Source of the DNA: Stomoxys calcitrans
Lineage: Eukaryota; Arthropoda; Insecta; Diptera; Muscidae
Length of the DNA stretch: 64,000 nt
Reading direction: 5' to 3'
Assembly (NCBI RefSeq): GCF_963082655.1
Contig: NC_081552.1
Coordinates: forward strand, 126,947,494-127,011,493
A program made the position numbers and the translations under genes. Every line of letters starts with the position of its first letter. The first letter of the stretch is position 1. Under the pieces are notes generated by a model. It saw nothing but the letters and a program-made list of their open reading frames with translations, was not told where the DNA came from and searched no databases. Below are positions 43,438-55,263 of the stretch, piece by piece.

Positions 43438-44617
43438 TATACCCTCCACCATAAGATGGGGGGTATACTAATTTCGTCATTCTGATTGTAACTACTCGAA
43501 ATATTCGTCTGAGACCCCATAAAGTATATATATTCTTGATCGTCGTGAAATTTTATGTCGATCTAGCCATGTCCGTCCGTCTGTCCGTCCGTCCGTCTGT
43601 CTGTCGAAAGCACGCTAACTTCCGAAGGAGTAAAGCTAGCCGCTTGAAATTTTGCACAAATACTTCTTATTAGTGTAGGTCGGTTGGTATTGTAAATGGG
43701 CCATATCGGTCCATGTTTTGATATAGCTGCCATATAAACCGATCTTGGGTCTTGACTTCTTGAGCCTCTAGAGTGCACAATTCTTATTCGATTGAAATGA
43801 AATTTTGCACGACGTGTTTTGTTACGACATCCAACAACTGTGCCAAGTACGGTTCAAATCGGGTTATAACCTGATATAGCTGCCATATAAACCGATCTTG
43901 GGTCTTGACTTCTTGAGCCTCTAGAGTGCGCAATTCTTATTCGATTGGGATGAAATTTTGCACGACGTGTTTCGTTATGGCATCCAACAACTGTGCCAAG
44001 TATGGTTTAAATCGGTCCATAACCTTATATAGCTGTCATATAAACCGATCTTGGGTCTTGACTTCTTGAGCCTCTAGAGGGCGCAATTCTTATCCAATTT
44101 GAATGAATTTTGGCACGTAGTATTTTGTTATGATATCCAACAACTGTGCCAAATATGGTTCAAATCGGTTCATAACCTGATATAGCTGTCATATAAACCG
44201 ATCTGGGATTTTGACTTCTTGAGCCTCTAGAGGTCGCAATTATTATCCGATTTGCCTGAAATTTTGTATGACGGATTCTCACATGACCATTTACATATGT
44301 TTTTATTATGGTCTGAATCGGTCTTTAGCCCGATACAGCTCCCATATAAATAGATCTCTCTATTTTACTTCTTGAGGCCACAAAGGGCGCAATTCTTATT
44401 CGAATTGGCTGACATTTTACACAGGTCTCCAACCTATAAATTTAATTGTGGTCCAAACCGGACCATATCTTGATATCGCTCTAATAGCAGAGCAAATCTT
44501 TTCTTATATCATTTTTTTGCCTAAAAAGAGATGCCGAGAAAAGAACTCGACAAATGCGATCCGTTGTGGAGGGTATATAAGATTCGGCCCGGCCGAACTT
44601 AGCACGCTTTTACTTGT
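43438..44617 (+). mobile_element. DINE-1-like element, subfamily A (A16)
   Basis: Complete: TATACCCTCCACCATAAGATG, 'TATATATTCTTGATCGTCGTG', microsatellite GTCCGTCCGTCTGTCCGTCC at about 43,572, five to six core units, 'GGAGGGTATATAAGATTCGG', CCCGGCCGAACTTAGC, ACGCTTTTACTTGT. Confidence 0.9.
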
Positions 44618-44999
44618 TATTATGCTTATCTGTCCCAAACAACATTATCCTAAAAGTTTTTTTTATAGTCAAATTAAAAGAAAAAAATTTAAGACAATAT
44701 TTTAGCCCATTTCGCCTGTCCCTAGATTCCGTTGCCGTTGGCTGACTTTCTGATTAACGCCCAGCCCAAACTGCTAAAGCTAGAGTCATAAAATTTGGCA
44801 CTAATATGGGTCTGGGTAGCAGGAGATCGATAAGAAGGGATTTTGTGATATTCGTACATTTAGGTACGAAATGGTGACTTTAAGCCCAGCGCAAACGGAT
44901 GAGACTAGAATTATAATGTTGGTTTCAAATTTAAGAGCGTCTCGAAAAAATAAGATTTGATGATAAAAAATTTCCCAAAATAGTACCGGAAGTGGGAAA
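44618..44999. other. Unassigned stretch before the GTACC array
   Basis: No known repeat motif. A minus frame of 79 codons (44,801-45,040) overlaps the start of the array and shows no domain. 'TTTAGGTACGAAATGG' (about 44,860) hints that the tandem array may begin here in degenerate form. Confidence 0.4.
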
Positions 45000-45910
45000 A
45001 ATGGGACGTTTAGTACCGCAATTGGTACTTTTTGGTACATTGTTTGTTAATTGATCTAGAGCTTTGAATTTTGGAATTAAGGTGCATTATGGCAACCTAA
45101 GTTGGGATGCAAAAAGAGTTTTTTTTTACATTTAGAAACAAAAAAGTACCAAAAAAGTTACAAAATAGTTGAATTTTGCATAGGGTGATCTGGTAGAGAA
45201 GAAAGAACTTTGAAATTTTGCTTAAATGATTGCTTTTGCGAAATAAAGGGGGTAGATAGATAAACTATGAAAAATAGTACCGTATTTGGTACCATTTTAA
45301 TTCGTACCAAAAAGTACGAATAGCTTATTTACTTTTTCAGTGAACGGAGAAGGGTAAAGTTAAAAAACTTTTTAAAAACGATGGATGACTGTTATGTTAA
45401 AATCTTACAAGAGTGGAATAAAAAGTACTCAAGTGCTGAAATAGGTACTATTTAGTACCTTCTTTATAGATTGAGCTACAGCTCTGAAATTTAGAATACG
45501 TTTATTTTTCTGGGCACTATGTACCGAGCGATTACAAGATTTTTTGATATTCGTTCATTTTAGTACTAAAACGTACAAAGTGGTACTTTATTTACAGACT
45601 GAGCTACATCTGTGAAATTAAGGGTACAGGTACGTCTTGGCTGTATATAACGAATGACTGACGATTGTTTTGAAATTTGTGCATTTAGGTACTAAAACGT
45701 AGAAAATTATACTTTATTTACGGATTGAGCTAAAGATCTCAAAATTGCGATACAGTTACACCTTGACAGTATTTATTGGACGACTAAAGTTTTTTTTTTT
45801 AATTCGTACATTTAGGCACTAAATTTTTCAAAATGTTCTTTCTTTACAGATTAGGCTAAAGCTATTAAAATTGCGATACAGGTACACCTTGATACTGGGT
45901 GTCCCATCGG
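45000..45910 (+). repeat. Tandem array of about 127-bp units with GTAC motifs
   Basis: Units contain 'ACTTTATTTACAGACTGAGCT', 'GCGATACAGGTACACCTTG' and 'CATTTAGGTACTAAAACGT'. Equivalent points lie at 45,455, 45,584, 45,709 and about 45,836 (spacing 129, 125, 127). Units before 45,450 are more diverged. Unrelated in sequence to the 153-bp core of DINE-1. Confidence 0.75.
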
Positions 45911-46520
45911 GGACCGCAAAGTGACCGGCCATATGCTAGTATATTCATAATTTAGAGGACTTATATTGACATAGCAATTTTTTCATATAATTTGAATTTT
46001 AAAAATCTTTTTATTTCCTAAGCCCCTACAACTAAAACTCATTTTCGTAATATATTTTGACCATTTAGTGAAGAAAGCTGGATTTAATGATTTTGGCATA
46101 AAATTGTCATAAATTTATGTTTTCATAGAAACCATCATATGCAACAAGACATTAAAACGGATTCCAGAAATCTCACTCCTAAGAATTGTGAGAAATTTTT
46201 TCGTTAGACTTTTGGGATATAAAATATTGCCGACTTTTGACAAGCCCATTTTCTCCCATTATTACGATACCTCTTTCCTAACTCGAGTTATAATTTTTCA
46301 AAGGCAGTTCTATTCTTGGATATTTTTTGTGGTTAATGCGAACCTGAGCACACTGAGCAAGAGCCGTTGCCGTTGTCAAGCGTTCGAAGCCATTACTACA
46401 ACTTCCAAAAGATATTTTTACTGTGTTGGCAATCAGTAAAAAATTCAGCTCTGACTTTATGACCAAATGTCACCGCCAATGAGCCAGTTCCTGCACCAAA
46501 TAGCTAACACGATTTTCAAA
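45911..46520. other. No recognisable feature
   Basis: About 600 bp of unassigned DNA with one 83-codon plus frame (46,188-46,439) that has no domain. Confidence 0.4.
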
Positions 46521-48315
46521 ACAAGTAAAAAGGAGTTAAGTTCGGCCGGGCCGAACTTTGGATACTCATCACCTCGGGTATATATGTAAAATACCTTTCA
46601 TCAAAATCCAGTGCAAATTGCATACCTTATGTCCCATAGCAGTTATGTCGAAATATGATCCGATTTGGACCAAATACTAATGAGTACAAGTCATTGTTCA
46701 ACTATGTATAACAAAATATTGGTCTTTTTAGTAGCTATATCTAAAAATTAACCGATCTGAACCATATACAACATGGATGTCGAAAAGCCTAACATAAGTC
46801 AATATGTCAAATTTCAGTTAAATCGGATTATAAATGCGTCTTTTTTGAGGCCAAAACTTTAAATCGAGATATCGGTCTATATGGCAGCTATATCCAAATC
46901 TTGATCGATATGAGTGAAATTGAAGAAGGATGTCGAAGACCCAACACAACTCACTCTCCCAACTTGCGGCGACATCGGACAATAAACGCGCTTTTTCTGG
47001 CCCCAAAATTTAAAACCGAGAGATCGGTCTATATGGCAGCTATATATATATATATATATGTCTTGACCGATCTGTGCCAAATTGCAGAACTATGTCAAGG
47101 GGTTTAACCTAACTCAATGTTCCAAATTTCGGCGACATCGGGCAATAAATGCGCTTTTTATGGGCAAAAAACCTTAAATCGAGAGATCGTTCTATATTGC
47201 AGCTATATCCAAATCTGGACCGATCTGGGCCAAATTGACGAAGAATGTCGAGGAGCCTAACGTAACTCACTGTACCAATTTTCACCAAAATCGGATTATA
47301 AATGTGGCTTTTATGGGCCTAAGACCCTAAATCGGAGGATCGGTCTATATGACAGTTATATCCCAATCTGAACCGATCTGTGCCAAATTGACGAAGGATG
47401 TCGAAGGGCCAAATATAACTCACTGTCCCAAATTTCGGCGACATCGGATAATAAATGCGCTTTTTATGGGCCTAAGACCCTAAATCGGAGGATCGGTCTA
47501 TATGGCAGCTATATCCAAATCTGAACCGATCTGGGCCAAATTTTTGAAGTATGTCGAAGGGCCTAACACAACTCACCGTCCCAAATTTGAACAAAATCGA
47601 ATAATAAATGTGGCTTTTATGGGCCTAAGACCCTAAATCGGAGGATCGGTCTATATTGCAGCTATAGCCAAATCTGGACCGATCTGAGCCAAATCGACGA
47701 AGGATGTCGATGGGCCTAACACAACTCACTGTCCCAAATTTCAGCAAAATCGGATAATAAATGTGGCTTTTATGTGCCAAAGATCCTAAATCGGAGGATC
47801 GGTCTATATGTCAGTTATATCCAAATCTGGACCGATCTGGAACAAATTGTTGAAGGATATCGGGGGGTCTTATACAACTCACTCTCTTAAATTTTAGTAA
47901 AATCTGGACCGATCTGGGCCAAATTTAAGAAACATGTCGAAGGGTCTAACACAACTCACTGTCCCAAATTTCAGCAAAATCGATAATAAATGTGGCTTTT
48001 ATGTGCCAAAGACCCTTAATCGGAGGATCGGTCTATATGGGGGCTAAATCAAGCTTTAGTCCGATATAGCCTTTCTTCAAACTTAACCTGCGTATGGACA
48101 AAAAAAGACTCTGTGCGAAATTTCAGCTCAATATCTCTATTTTTGAAGACTGTAGCATGATTTCAACAGACAGACGGACGGATATGTCTAGATCGTCTTA
48201 GATTTTTACGCTGATCAATAATACATATACTTTATAGGGTCAGAAATGGATATTTCGATGTGTTGCAAACGGAATGTCAAAATGAATATACCCCCATCCG
48301 TCGGTGGTGGGTATA
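46521..48315 (-). mobile_element. DINE-1-like element, subfamily B, full length (B4)
   Basis: ACAAGTAAAAAGGAGTTAAG, palindrome GTTCGGCCGGGCCGAAC at about 46,541, 'CTCATCACCTCGGGTATATA', about eight core units, microsatellite ACAGACAGACGGACGGATA, 'GATCAATAATACATATACTT' and terminus GGTGGTGGGTATA. Confidence 0.88.
47041..47059. repeat. (TA)n expansion inside a B4 core unit
   Basis: The normal 'GGCAGCTATATCC' has become GGCAGC followed by nine to ten TA units and TG. A simple slippage event in one unit. Confidence 0.9.
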
Positions 48316-48387
48316 AAAACATTTATTTTAGAAATGACATGTGAAATATGTGATGTAAATTTCAACGATGAGTCCAAATCAAAATCA

Positions 48388-49881
48388 ACAAGTAAAAGCG
48401 TGCTAAGTTCGGCCGGGCCGAATCTTATATACCCTCCACCATGGATCGCATTTGTCGAGTTCTTTTCCCGACATCTCTTCTTAGGCAAAAAAGGATATAA
48501 TAAAAGAGTTGCTCTGCTATTAAAACGATATCAAGATATGGTCCGGTTCGGACCACAATTAAATTATATGTTGGAGACCTGTGTAAAATTTCAGCCAATT
48601 CGTATAAGAATTGCGCCCATTGGGGCTCACGAAGTAAAATAGAGAGAACGATTTATATGGGATCTGTATCGGGCTATAGATCGATTCAGACCATAATAAA
48701 CACGTTTGTTGATGGTCATAAGAGGATCCATCGTACAAAATTTCAGGCATATCGCATAATAATTGCGACCTCTAGGGGTCAAGAAGTCAAGATCCCAGAT
48801 CGGTTTATATGGCAGCTATATCAGGTTATGAACCGATTTGAACCTTATTTGACACAGTTGTTGAAAGTAAAAATAAAATACGTCATGAAAAATTTCAGCC
48901 AAATTGGATAGGAATTGCGCCCTCTAGGAGCTCAAGAAGTCAAATCCCCAGATCTGTTTATATGACAGCTATATCAGGTTATGAACCGATTTGAACCATA
49001 CTTGGCACAGTTGTTGGATATCATAACGAAATACTTCGTGCGAAATTCCATTCTAATGGGATAAGAATTGCGCCCTCTAGAGGGTCAAGAAGTCAAGACC
49101 CAAGATCGGTTTATATGGTAGCTATATCAGGTTATGGACCGATTTAAACCATACTTGTCACAGTTGTTGGATATAATAAAAAAACACGTCGTGCAAAAAT
49201 TCATTCAAATCGGATAAGAATTGTGCCCTCTAGAGGGTCAAGAAGTCAAGACCCAAGATCAGTTTATATGGTAGCTATATCAGGTTATGGACCGATTTAA
49301 ACCATACTTGGCACAGTTGTTGGGTATCATAACAAAACATGTCGTGCGAAATTCCATTCCAATCGGATAAGAATTGCGCCCTCTAGAGGGTCAAGAAGTC
49401 AAGACACAAGATCGGTTTATATGGTAGCTATATCAGGTTATGGACCGATTTGAACCATACTTGGCACAGTTGTTGGATATCATAACAAAACACGTCGTGC
49501 AAAATTTCATCTCAATCGGATGAGAATTGCGCACTCTAGAGGCTCAAGAAATCAAGACCCAAGATCGGTTTATATGGCAGCTATATCAAAACATGGACCG
49601 ATATGGCCCATTTACAATACCAACCGACCTACACTAATAAGAAGTATTTGTGCAAAATTTCAAGCGGCTAGCTTTACTCCTTCGGAAGTTAGCGTGCTTT
49701 CGACAGACAGACGGACGGACGGACGGACGGACGGACAGACGGACGGACATGGCTAGATCGACATAAAATGTCACGACGATTAAGAATATATATACTTTAT
49801 GGGGTCTCAGACGAATATTTCGAGTAGTTACAAACAGAATGACGAAATTAGTATACCCCCCATCTTATGGTGGAGGGTATA
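48388..49881 (-). mobile_element. DINE-1-like element, subfamily A, young copy (A17)
   Basis: 1,494 bp, near-identical twin of A5. By eye I see only scattered substitutions (for example CCCGACATC for CCCGGCATC, ATATCGCATAAT for ATATCGGATAAT). Flanks are unrelated to those of A5, so it is a separate insertion and not a large segmental duplication. Confidence 0.92.
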
Positions 49882-51060
49882 AAAGTAAAGCCGACTTCTT
49901 TGTATCAATAGCAGAATTCAGGTTATATGAAGGAATATTGCGATCATTAGAAGATACCAAACATTCAGTTTTATCGATATTCATGAGGATTCCAATTAAA
50001 GTTACCCACTCACAGACTCGACCAATGTGTGATCAGTAGAATCAAATGCGATACTCAGATCGAGTGTTGCGAGGGCACAGTCATTTTTTCTATCAAGACA
50101 TTGTGTGACATTTTCAGTCAGATGTAAAACAAGTGACGTAGTGCTCTGATGCCTCTGAAATCCATATTAACATGAATGTATAAGATTTCTCTCAACTAAA
50201 TGAGTAGATTCTTCAACAGTATCTCTAACACTTTAGAAAGAGCAGTAAATATCGATATTGGACGGTAGTACGAGCAGTTCAATCCGGTTGCATTCTTTTT
50301 ACGAAGCGGTATAACTTTCGCTAGCTTCCAGGATAAAGGAAGGTTACAGGTAGTTATAATAGTGTTAACGACGTGAAGTAAATGTTTCCCGATGACAGGC
50401 AAAACTATTTTATTAAATCTAACAGGTATTTCATCAACTACTAATTTTATATAAATCATCACAAACCTCCAAGTCGTCAACACTCCTAAAACTAAACTCG
50501 TTCAAACGAAAAACAGAGGGAAAATTATTATAATTGGTATAATCATGAACATTTGACGAATACGGATTAGAAGAAGTACAATAATTGTTTAAAATATCGA
50601 CATTCATATCACATATATATGCCCGGTGTAAAAGGTCACGATCCTTCCTTAGTTGAAGTAATTTCCGGTCGGGATATTAACGAAGGCTTATCATTAAATT
50701 TTGTCTTAGACTTTTCAGGGACATGTCTGTTAAACACAAAAAAGAATACAATTAAAAAATTCAGTTTGAACATCCGAAATATTAGCATCGTAAATTGGAG
50801 AAAAATCGGTTCCATTAATATCCTCCGATAGTTGGTTCATATGAATGGATTTACAGTCGCGGTACTTTTTGATAACGCAGTTTCGAATATAAGAGACGTT
50901 ATATTGAATAAGCATAAAAGCGTGATTCGAATTTAGTGGTGGAAAATTAAATTGTCCACTCTGTACAATATCATCCGTGTCACTAACCAAGCAGAAGTCT
51001 ATCAAAGTTGCATAATTTCTAGGGATATCGAAGTGTGCCGGCCAATTGCCGTGCACAAGA
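49882..51060 (-). mobile_element. Non-LTR retrotransposon, endonuclease end and RT (3' segment)
   Basis: Minus strand from 51,056: end of the endonuclease, linker, RT start and, near 49,900-49,990, 'NIDKTECLVSSNDRNIPSYN'. It continues the LINE that begins at 55,440. It is cut at 49,882 by A17. The piece between 'LDLSIAFDSTDHTLVE' and 'NIDKTECLV' is missing, so the catalytic (Y/F)ADD box is gone. Confidence 0.75.
50040..51056 (-). pseudogene. LINE ORF2 fragment (endonuclease C-terminus to RT palm)
   Basis: The endonuclease end reads 'NYATLIDFCLVSDTDDIVQS' and 'LNSNHAFMLIQYNV'; the SDH of the family is SNH here (about 50,920-50,950). RT follows: 'EIPVRFNKIVLPVIGKHLLH', 'LPLSWKLAKVIPLRKK', 'YRPISIFTALSKVLE', and in another frame 'HQSTTSLVLHLTENVTQCLD' and 'ALATLDLSIAFDSTDHTLVE'. 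Frame breaks near 50,730 and 50,190 show a dead copy. Confidence 0.78.
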
Positions 51061-51124
51061 CTAAGAATATCTTAAAAATTTGAACAACAAATGTATTCCA
51101 ATTTTTCTTGCGGATTTTTCTAAT

Positions 51125-51535
51125 CTTAAGTACCTCTTATTTAAATACCTAAATAGGTAAAAGTCTTGTTTAAGGGTGTGGTGCAACCCTAGAGTGGAAG
51201 TCAATTTCGTGCTCTTCTCCCAAAGACCTTTCATTTAAGATCCACACTGCCATGGTCGGGGTTTTTTGGAGGTGGGGTGACCCACGAAACACTTAGTTCC
51301 ACAATTGGATATCAAATTCGCTTTCTAATCTCAAATACTTTTAATTTGATACCCTTAGTGTAGTGATCCGTTTGGCGGGTTTTGAAGGTGGGCGGTCCTC
51401 CTAGGTACAACACCTTAGATTCTGATACCAAATTTTTTATTTTAGGTTAATGTAAGTGTGCCAACAAAATTTCGCTCAAATCGCCCTACACATCTCCGAG
51501 ATCTGAAGTTTCTGAAAATTATGTTGCGACCCGTC
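51125..51535 (+). repeat. R-element fragment inside the split LINE
   Basis: 'TTTCTAATCTTAAGTACCTC', 'CCAAAGACCTTTCATTTAAG', 'ACAATTGGATATCAAATTCG' and 'CTCCGAGATCTGAAGTTTC' follow the R body and its 3' block. No head. Confidence 0.55.
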
Positions 51536-51553
51536 TTAGAGAGGGAATATTAA

Positions 51554-52562
51554 ACAAGTAAAAGCGTGCTAAGTTCGGCCGGGCCGAATCTTAAATAACC
51601 TTCACCATGAATCGCACTTGTCAAGTTCTTTTCCCGGCATCTCTTCTTAGACAAAAAAGGATATAAGAAAAGATTTGCTCTGCTATTAGAGAGATATCAA
51701 GATATGGTCCGGTTTGTACCAAAATTAAATTATATGTTAGAGACCTGTGTAAAATGTCAGCCAATTCGAATAAGAATTGCGTCCTTTGGGGGCTTAAGAA
51801 GTAAAATACAGAGATCGATTTATATGGGAGCTGTATCGGGCTATAGACCGATTCAGACCATAATAAATACGTATGCTGATGGTCATGAGACGATCCGTCG
51901 TACAAAATTGTAGGCAAATCGGATAATAATTGCGACCTCTAAAGGCTCAAGAAGTCAAGATCCAAGATCGGTTTATATGGCAGCTATATCAGGTTATGAA
52001 ACGATTTGAACCATACTTGTCGCAGTTGTTGGATATCATAACAAAATACTTCGTGCAAAAATTCATTCAAAAGGGATAAGAATTGAGCCCTCTAGAAGCT
52101 CAAGAAGTCAAGACCCAAGATCGGTTTATATGACAGCTATATCAGGTTATGGACCGATTTGAACCATACTTAGCACAGTTGTTGGATATCATAACAGAAC
52201 ACGCATTGCAAAATTTCATTCCAATCGGATAAGAATTGCGCACTTTACAGGATCAAGAAGTCAAGACGCAAGATCGGTTTATATAGCAGCTATATCAGGT
52301 TATGGACCGATTTGAACTATACTTGGCACACACACGTTTGTGCAAAATTTCAAGCGGCTAGCTTTACACCTTCGGATGTTAGCGTGCTTTCGACAGACAG
52401 ACGGACGGACGGGCGGACGGGCGGACGGACATGGCTAGATCGAAATAAAATGTCGCGACGATCAAAAATATATATACTTTATGGGGTCTCAGACGAATAT
52501 TTCGAGTAGTTACAAACAGAATGACGAAATTAGTATACGCCCATCCTATGGTAGAGGTTATA
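51554..52562 (-). mobile_element. DINE-1-like element, subfamily A (A18)
   Basis: Complete: ACAAGTAAAAGCGTGCTAAG, palindrome GTTCGGCCGGGCCGAA, four core units, a join from 'TACTTGGCACACACACG' straight to 'TTTGTGCAAAATTTCAAGCG' (part of the last unit lost), microsatellite with GGGCGG interruptions, terminus 'GTAGAGGTTATA'. Confidence 0.87.
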
Positions 52563-52689
52563 AAAATAATACCGCAAACAACCGCAACGGAGTCATAACG
52601 AAGATAAATGCTGTATGTTCAATTTTGACCACTCAGCCCTCTGTCTGTTCATGTTGGTTTCTCAGAATTGGAGCCATTTACTGGTTGGT

Positions 52690-52841
52690 TTCCATTGGTT
52701 CATTTAAAAACAGCCAGTAGATGACGCTAACTTAAATGTTAGTGCTACTACTCGCTTGGAGTGGCTTTACGCCTATAACATTGATCATCGTGTGGTAGAC
52801 GTAATAAATGACTACCTATTAAAGTCATCATTTAGTCTTTT
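52690..52841 (+). repeat. Unnamed repeat X, copy 2, abutting the head of B5
   Basis: 'AACAGCCAGTAGATGACGC', 'TAACTTAAATGTTAGTGC', 'TACTACTCGCTTGGAGTGG' and 'AATGACTACCTATTAAAGTC' are the reverse complement of 9,931-10,060. It holds about 30 extra bases in the middle. It ends 'CATCATTTAGTCTTT' directly before TATACCCACC. 52,563-52,690 is unassigned. Confidence 0.7.
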
Positions 52842-53913
52842 TATACCCACCACCGACGGATGGGGGTATATTCATTTTGTCATTCCGTTTGCAACACATC
52901 GAAATATCCATTTCCGACCCTACAAAGTATACATATTCTTGATCAGCGTAAAAATCTAAGACGATCTAGACATGTCCGTCCGTCTGTCCGTCTGTCTGTT
53001 GAAATCACGCTTCAGTCTTCGAAAATAGAGATATTGAGCTGAAATTTTGCACAGAGTCTTTTTTTTCCCATAAGCAGGTTAAATTCGAAGATGGGCTATA
53101 TCGGACAATATCTTGATATAGCCCCCATATAGACCGATCCGCCGATTTAGGGTCTTAGGCCAATAAAGGCCATATTTATTATCCGATTTGCTGAAATTTG
53201 GGACAGTGAGTTGTGTTAGGCCCTTCGACATCCTCCGTCAATTTGGCCCAGATCGGTCCAGATTCGGATATAGCTGCCATATAGCCCGATCCTCCAATTT
53301 AGGGTCTTAGGCCCATAAAAGCCACATTTATTATCCGATTTTGCTGAAATTCGGGACAGTAAGTTGTCTTAGGCCCTTGGACATCTTCCGTCAATATGGC
53401 TCAGATCGGTTTAGATTTTGATCTAGCTACCATATAGACCGATCCTGCGATTTAGGGTCTTAGGCTCATAAAAGCCACATTTATTTCCCGATTTTGGGAG
53501 AAAGAGTTATGTTAAGCCCCCCCACATATTTCTTCAATTTGGTCTAGATCGATCAAGATTTGCATATAGCTGCCATATAAACCGATTTCTCGATTTAAAG
53601 TCTTGGCCCCATAAAAGACGCATTTTTAATCCGATTGCACTGAAATTTGACACACTGACTTATGTTATGCTTTTCGACATCCGTGTGGTATATAGTTCAG
53701 ATCGGTTTATTTTTAGATATAACTACTAAAAAGACCAATATTTTGTTATATACAATTGAACAATAACTTTTACTTATTAGTATCTGGTCCAAATCGAAAC
53801 ATAGCTGCTATGGGGCATAAGGTATGAATTTTGCACCGGATTTTGAGGAAAGGTGGTTCACATATATATCCGAGGTGGTGGGTATCCAAAGTTCGGCCCG
53901 GCCTTTTACTTGT
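52842..53913 (+). mobile_element. DINE-1-like element, subfamily B (B5)
   Basis: Head TATACCCACCACCGACGGATG, 'TCGAAATATCCATTTCCGACC', 'ACATATTCTTGATCAGCGTAA', microsatellite GTCCGTCCGTCTGTCCGTC, five core units, 'CCGAGGTGGTGGGTATCC', 'AAAGTTCGGCCCGGCC' and TTTTACTTGT. The second arm of the palindrome is deleted, so the hairpin near the 3' end cannot form fully. Confidence 0.88.
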
Positions 53914-54194
53914 TCTAAATCAAATTAAATTGCCATATTAAACGATTTGCTGTGGTAAGGAACTAATTTTCCAGTCTATATGTTTGGTGCGAACGTTCTT
54001 ACTATTAAACCTTATACAACTTTTGAACAGAAAAGTGTTTCCCAGCAGCACGTCGTTTGGTCTTGTCTATCGATGGTTGCATTCTCAACGTAAAGGTTTT
54101 GTCCTCCTATCACTCTGAACGTCAACCGGCCTACATTTATTTGAGTCCCCACACATTAATTAAATCACACAGTGGCCTATTACATCATTATGAT
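53914..54194. other. Unassigned, possible retroelement scrap
   Basis: The minus strand has a short open piece 'LTFRVIGGQNLYVENATIDR'. I cannot place it in a family. No other feature. Confidence 0.35.
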
Positions 54195-54650
54195 TGATCG
54201 ATTGTTTTAGGGTGAGGTGGGCAGCTAGATATATGAGCAGAATGAAGATATCAGATTCGTAGTCCACAACCTTATACCTTTAATTCAACCCCATATTGTC
54301 ATTATTGGTGTATACAGCCGTTTGGAGGAGGGTGTCTATAAGAGGGTTCGGGGACATATTCCATCTGCCACTTGAGCACATATTTGAATGACGCACTCTA
54401 CTCAAAGATATGTATCATTTGATCCTCCATTGTTTTAATTGGTCAAATAATCTATTGAAGGCGATTTTTGGAGATAAAGCGCCACCTAGATTCTTGGACA
54501 CAAAGTTTAATGTCATATTCGTAATCAACTCCCAAATACCATTCATTTGAGTCTTAAATAGCTATGATCGAGTAAAATTCCTAGTTGGTGGGTATTTTGA
54601 GGCAACGGGGGAGCGTCCGCCCCTTTTAATATCAACAAATTATATAGCTA
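54195..54650 (+). repeat. Diverged R-element body
   Basis: 'AGATATCAGATTCGTAGTCC', 'TTTAATTCAACCCCATATTG', 'TCAACTCCCAAATACCATTC' and 'GGTGGGTATTTTGAGGCAACG' keep the R unit pattern at low identity. Confidence 0.5.
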
Positions 54651-54659
54651 TTCCTCCTC

Positions 54660-54948
54660 TCTGACCATATTCGTAATCCCTACCACAGCGCTGACGTAGT
54701 CTGACTAAACGCGAACAAACAAGGCCTCACATTTACCACTATCAGAAATCGATGACACAAACTGAGTTGTCAAGGAAGATGATACATAGAGCGCGACGCC
54801 ACCACCTCTATTTCCAATGCAATCATTCCCTAACATTTTAAATCCAGGAATATAAACAGACTTACTTGAAATGTATGGTTTGAGCCATGTCTCTGTAATT
54901 CCAACTATGCTTAGTTATTTACTAGATATAATGAACTAGATATTTGAA
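54660..54948 (-). pseudogene. LINE endonuclease fragment (middle segment)
   Basis: The minus strand gives 'LSIVGITETWLKPYISSKSV', 'YIPGFKMLGNDCIGNRGGGV' and 'ALYVSSSLTTQFVSSISDSG', in one open frame. ETW is the conserved catalytic Glu motif, RGGGVA the next strand. It is bounded by a SINE at 54,949 and R-type DNA below 54,650. It lines up between the 55,264-55,440 and 49,882-51,056 pieces of the same strand. Confidence 0.8.
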
Positions 54949-55253
54949 GGTCACCGTAGCGCAAAGAGTGGCATGTCCCCCTATGACGCTGAACGCCTGT
55001 GTTCGAATCCTGGCTTGACCATCAGAAAAAATTTTCAGGTTTTCCCCTCCTAATGCTGGCAACATTTGTGAGGTACTATACCATGTAAAACTTTTCTCCA
55101 AAGAGCTTTCGCACAGCGGCCGGCCGTTCGGACTCGGCTATAAGAAGGAGGACCCTTTTCATTGAGCTTAAACTTGAATTGGACTGCACCCATTGATATG
55201 TGTGATAAGTTTGCCCTTGTTCCTTAATGGAATGTTCATGGGCAAATTTTGCA
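54949..55253 (+). mobile_element. tRNA-derived SINE (copy 4), full length, with target duplication
   Basis: A-box-like 'CGTAGCGCAAAGAGTGG', B-box GTTCGAATCC (55,001-55,010), 'CTGGCAACATTTGTGAGGTAC', 'GGCCGTTCGGACTCGGCTAT', 'AAGAAGGAGGACCC' and 3' end 'GGAATGTTCATGGGCAAATT'. Short repeats ATATTTGAA (54,940-54,948) and ATATTTTGAA (55,254-55,263) flank it, as expected for LINE-mediated retroposition. It lies inside a LINE endonuclease region. About 305 bp. Confidence 0.87.
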
Positions 55254-55263
55254 ATATTTTGAA

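Noticed and set aside
16903..49881. A large segmental duplication joining the 17-kb and 48-kb regions
   Set aside because: Identity stops at the ends of A5 and A17; both flanks differ on both sides.
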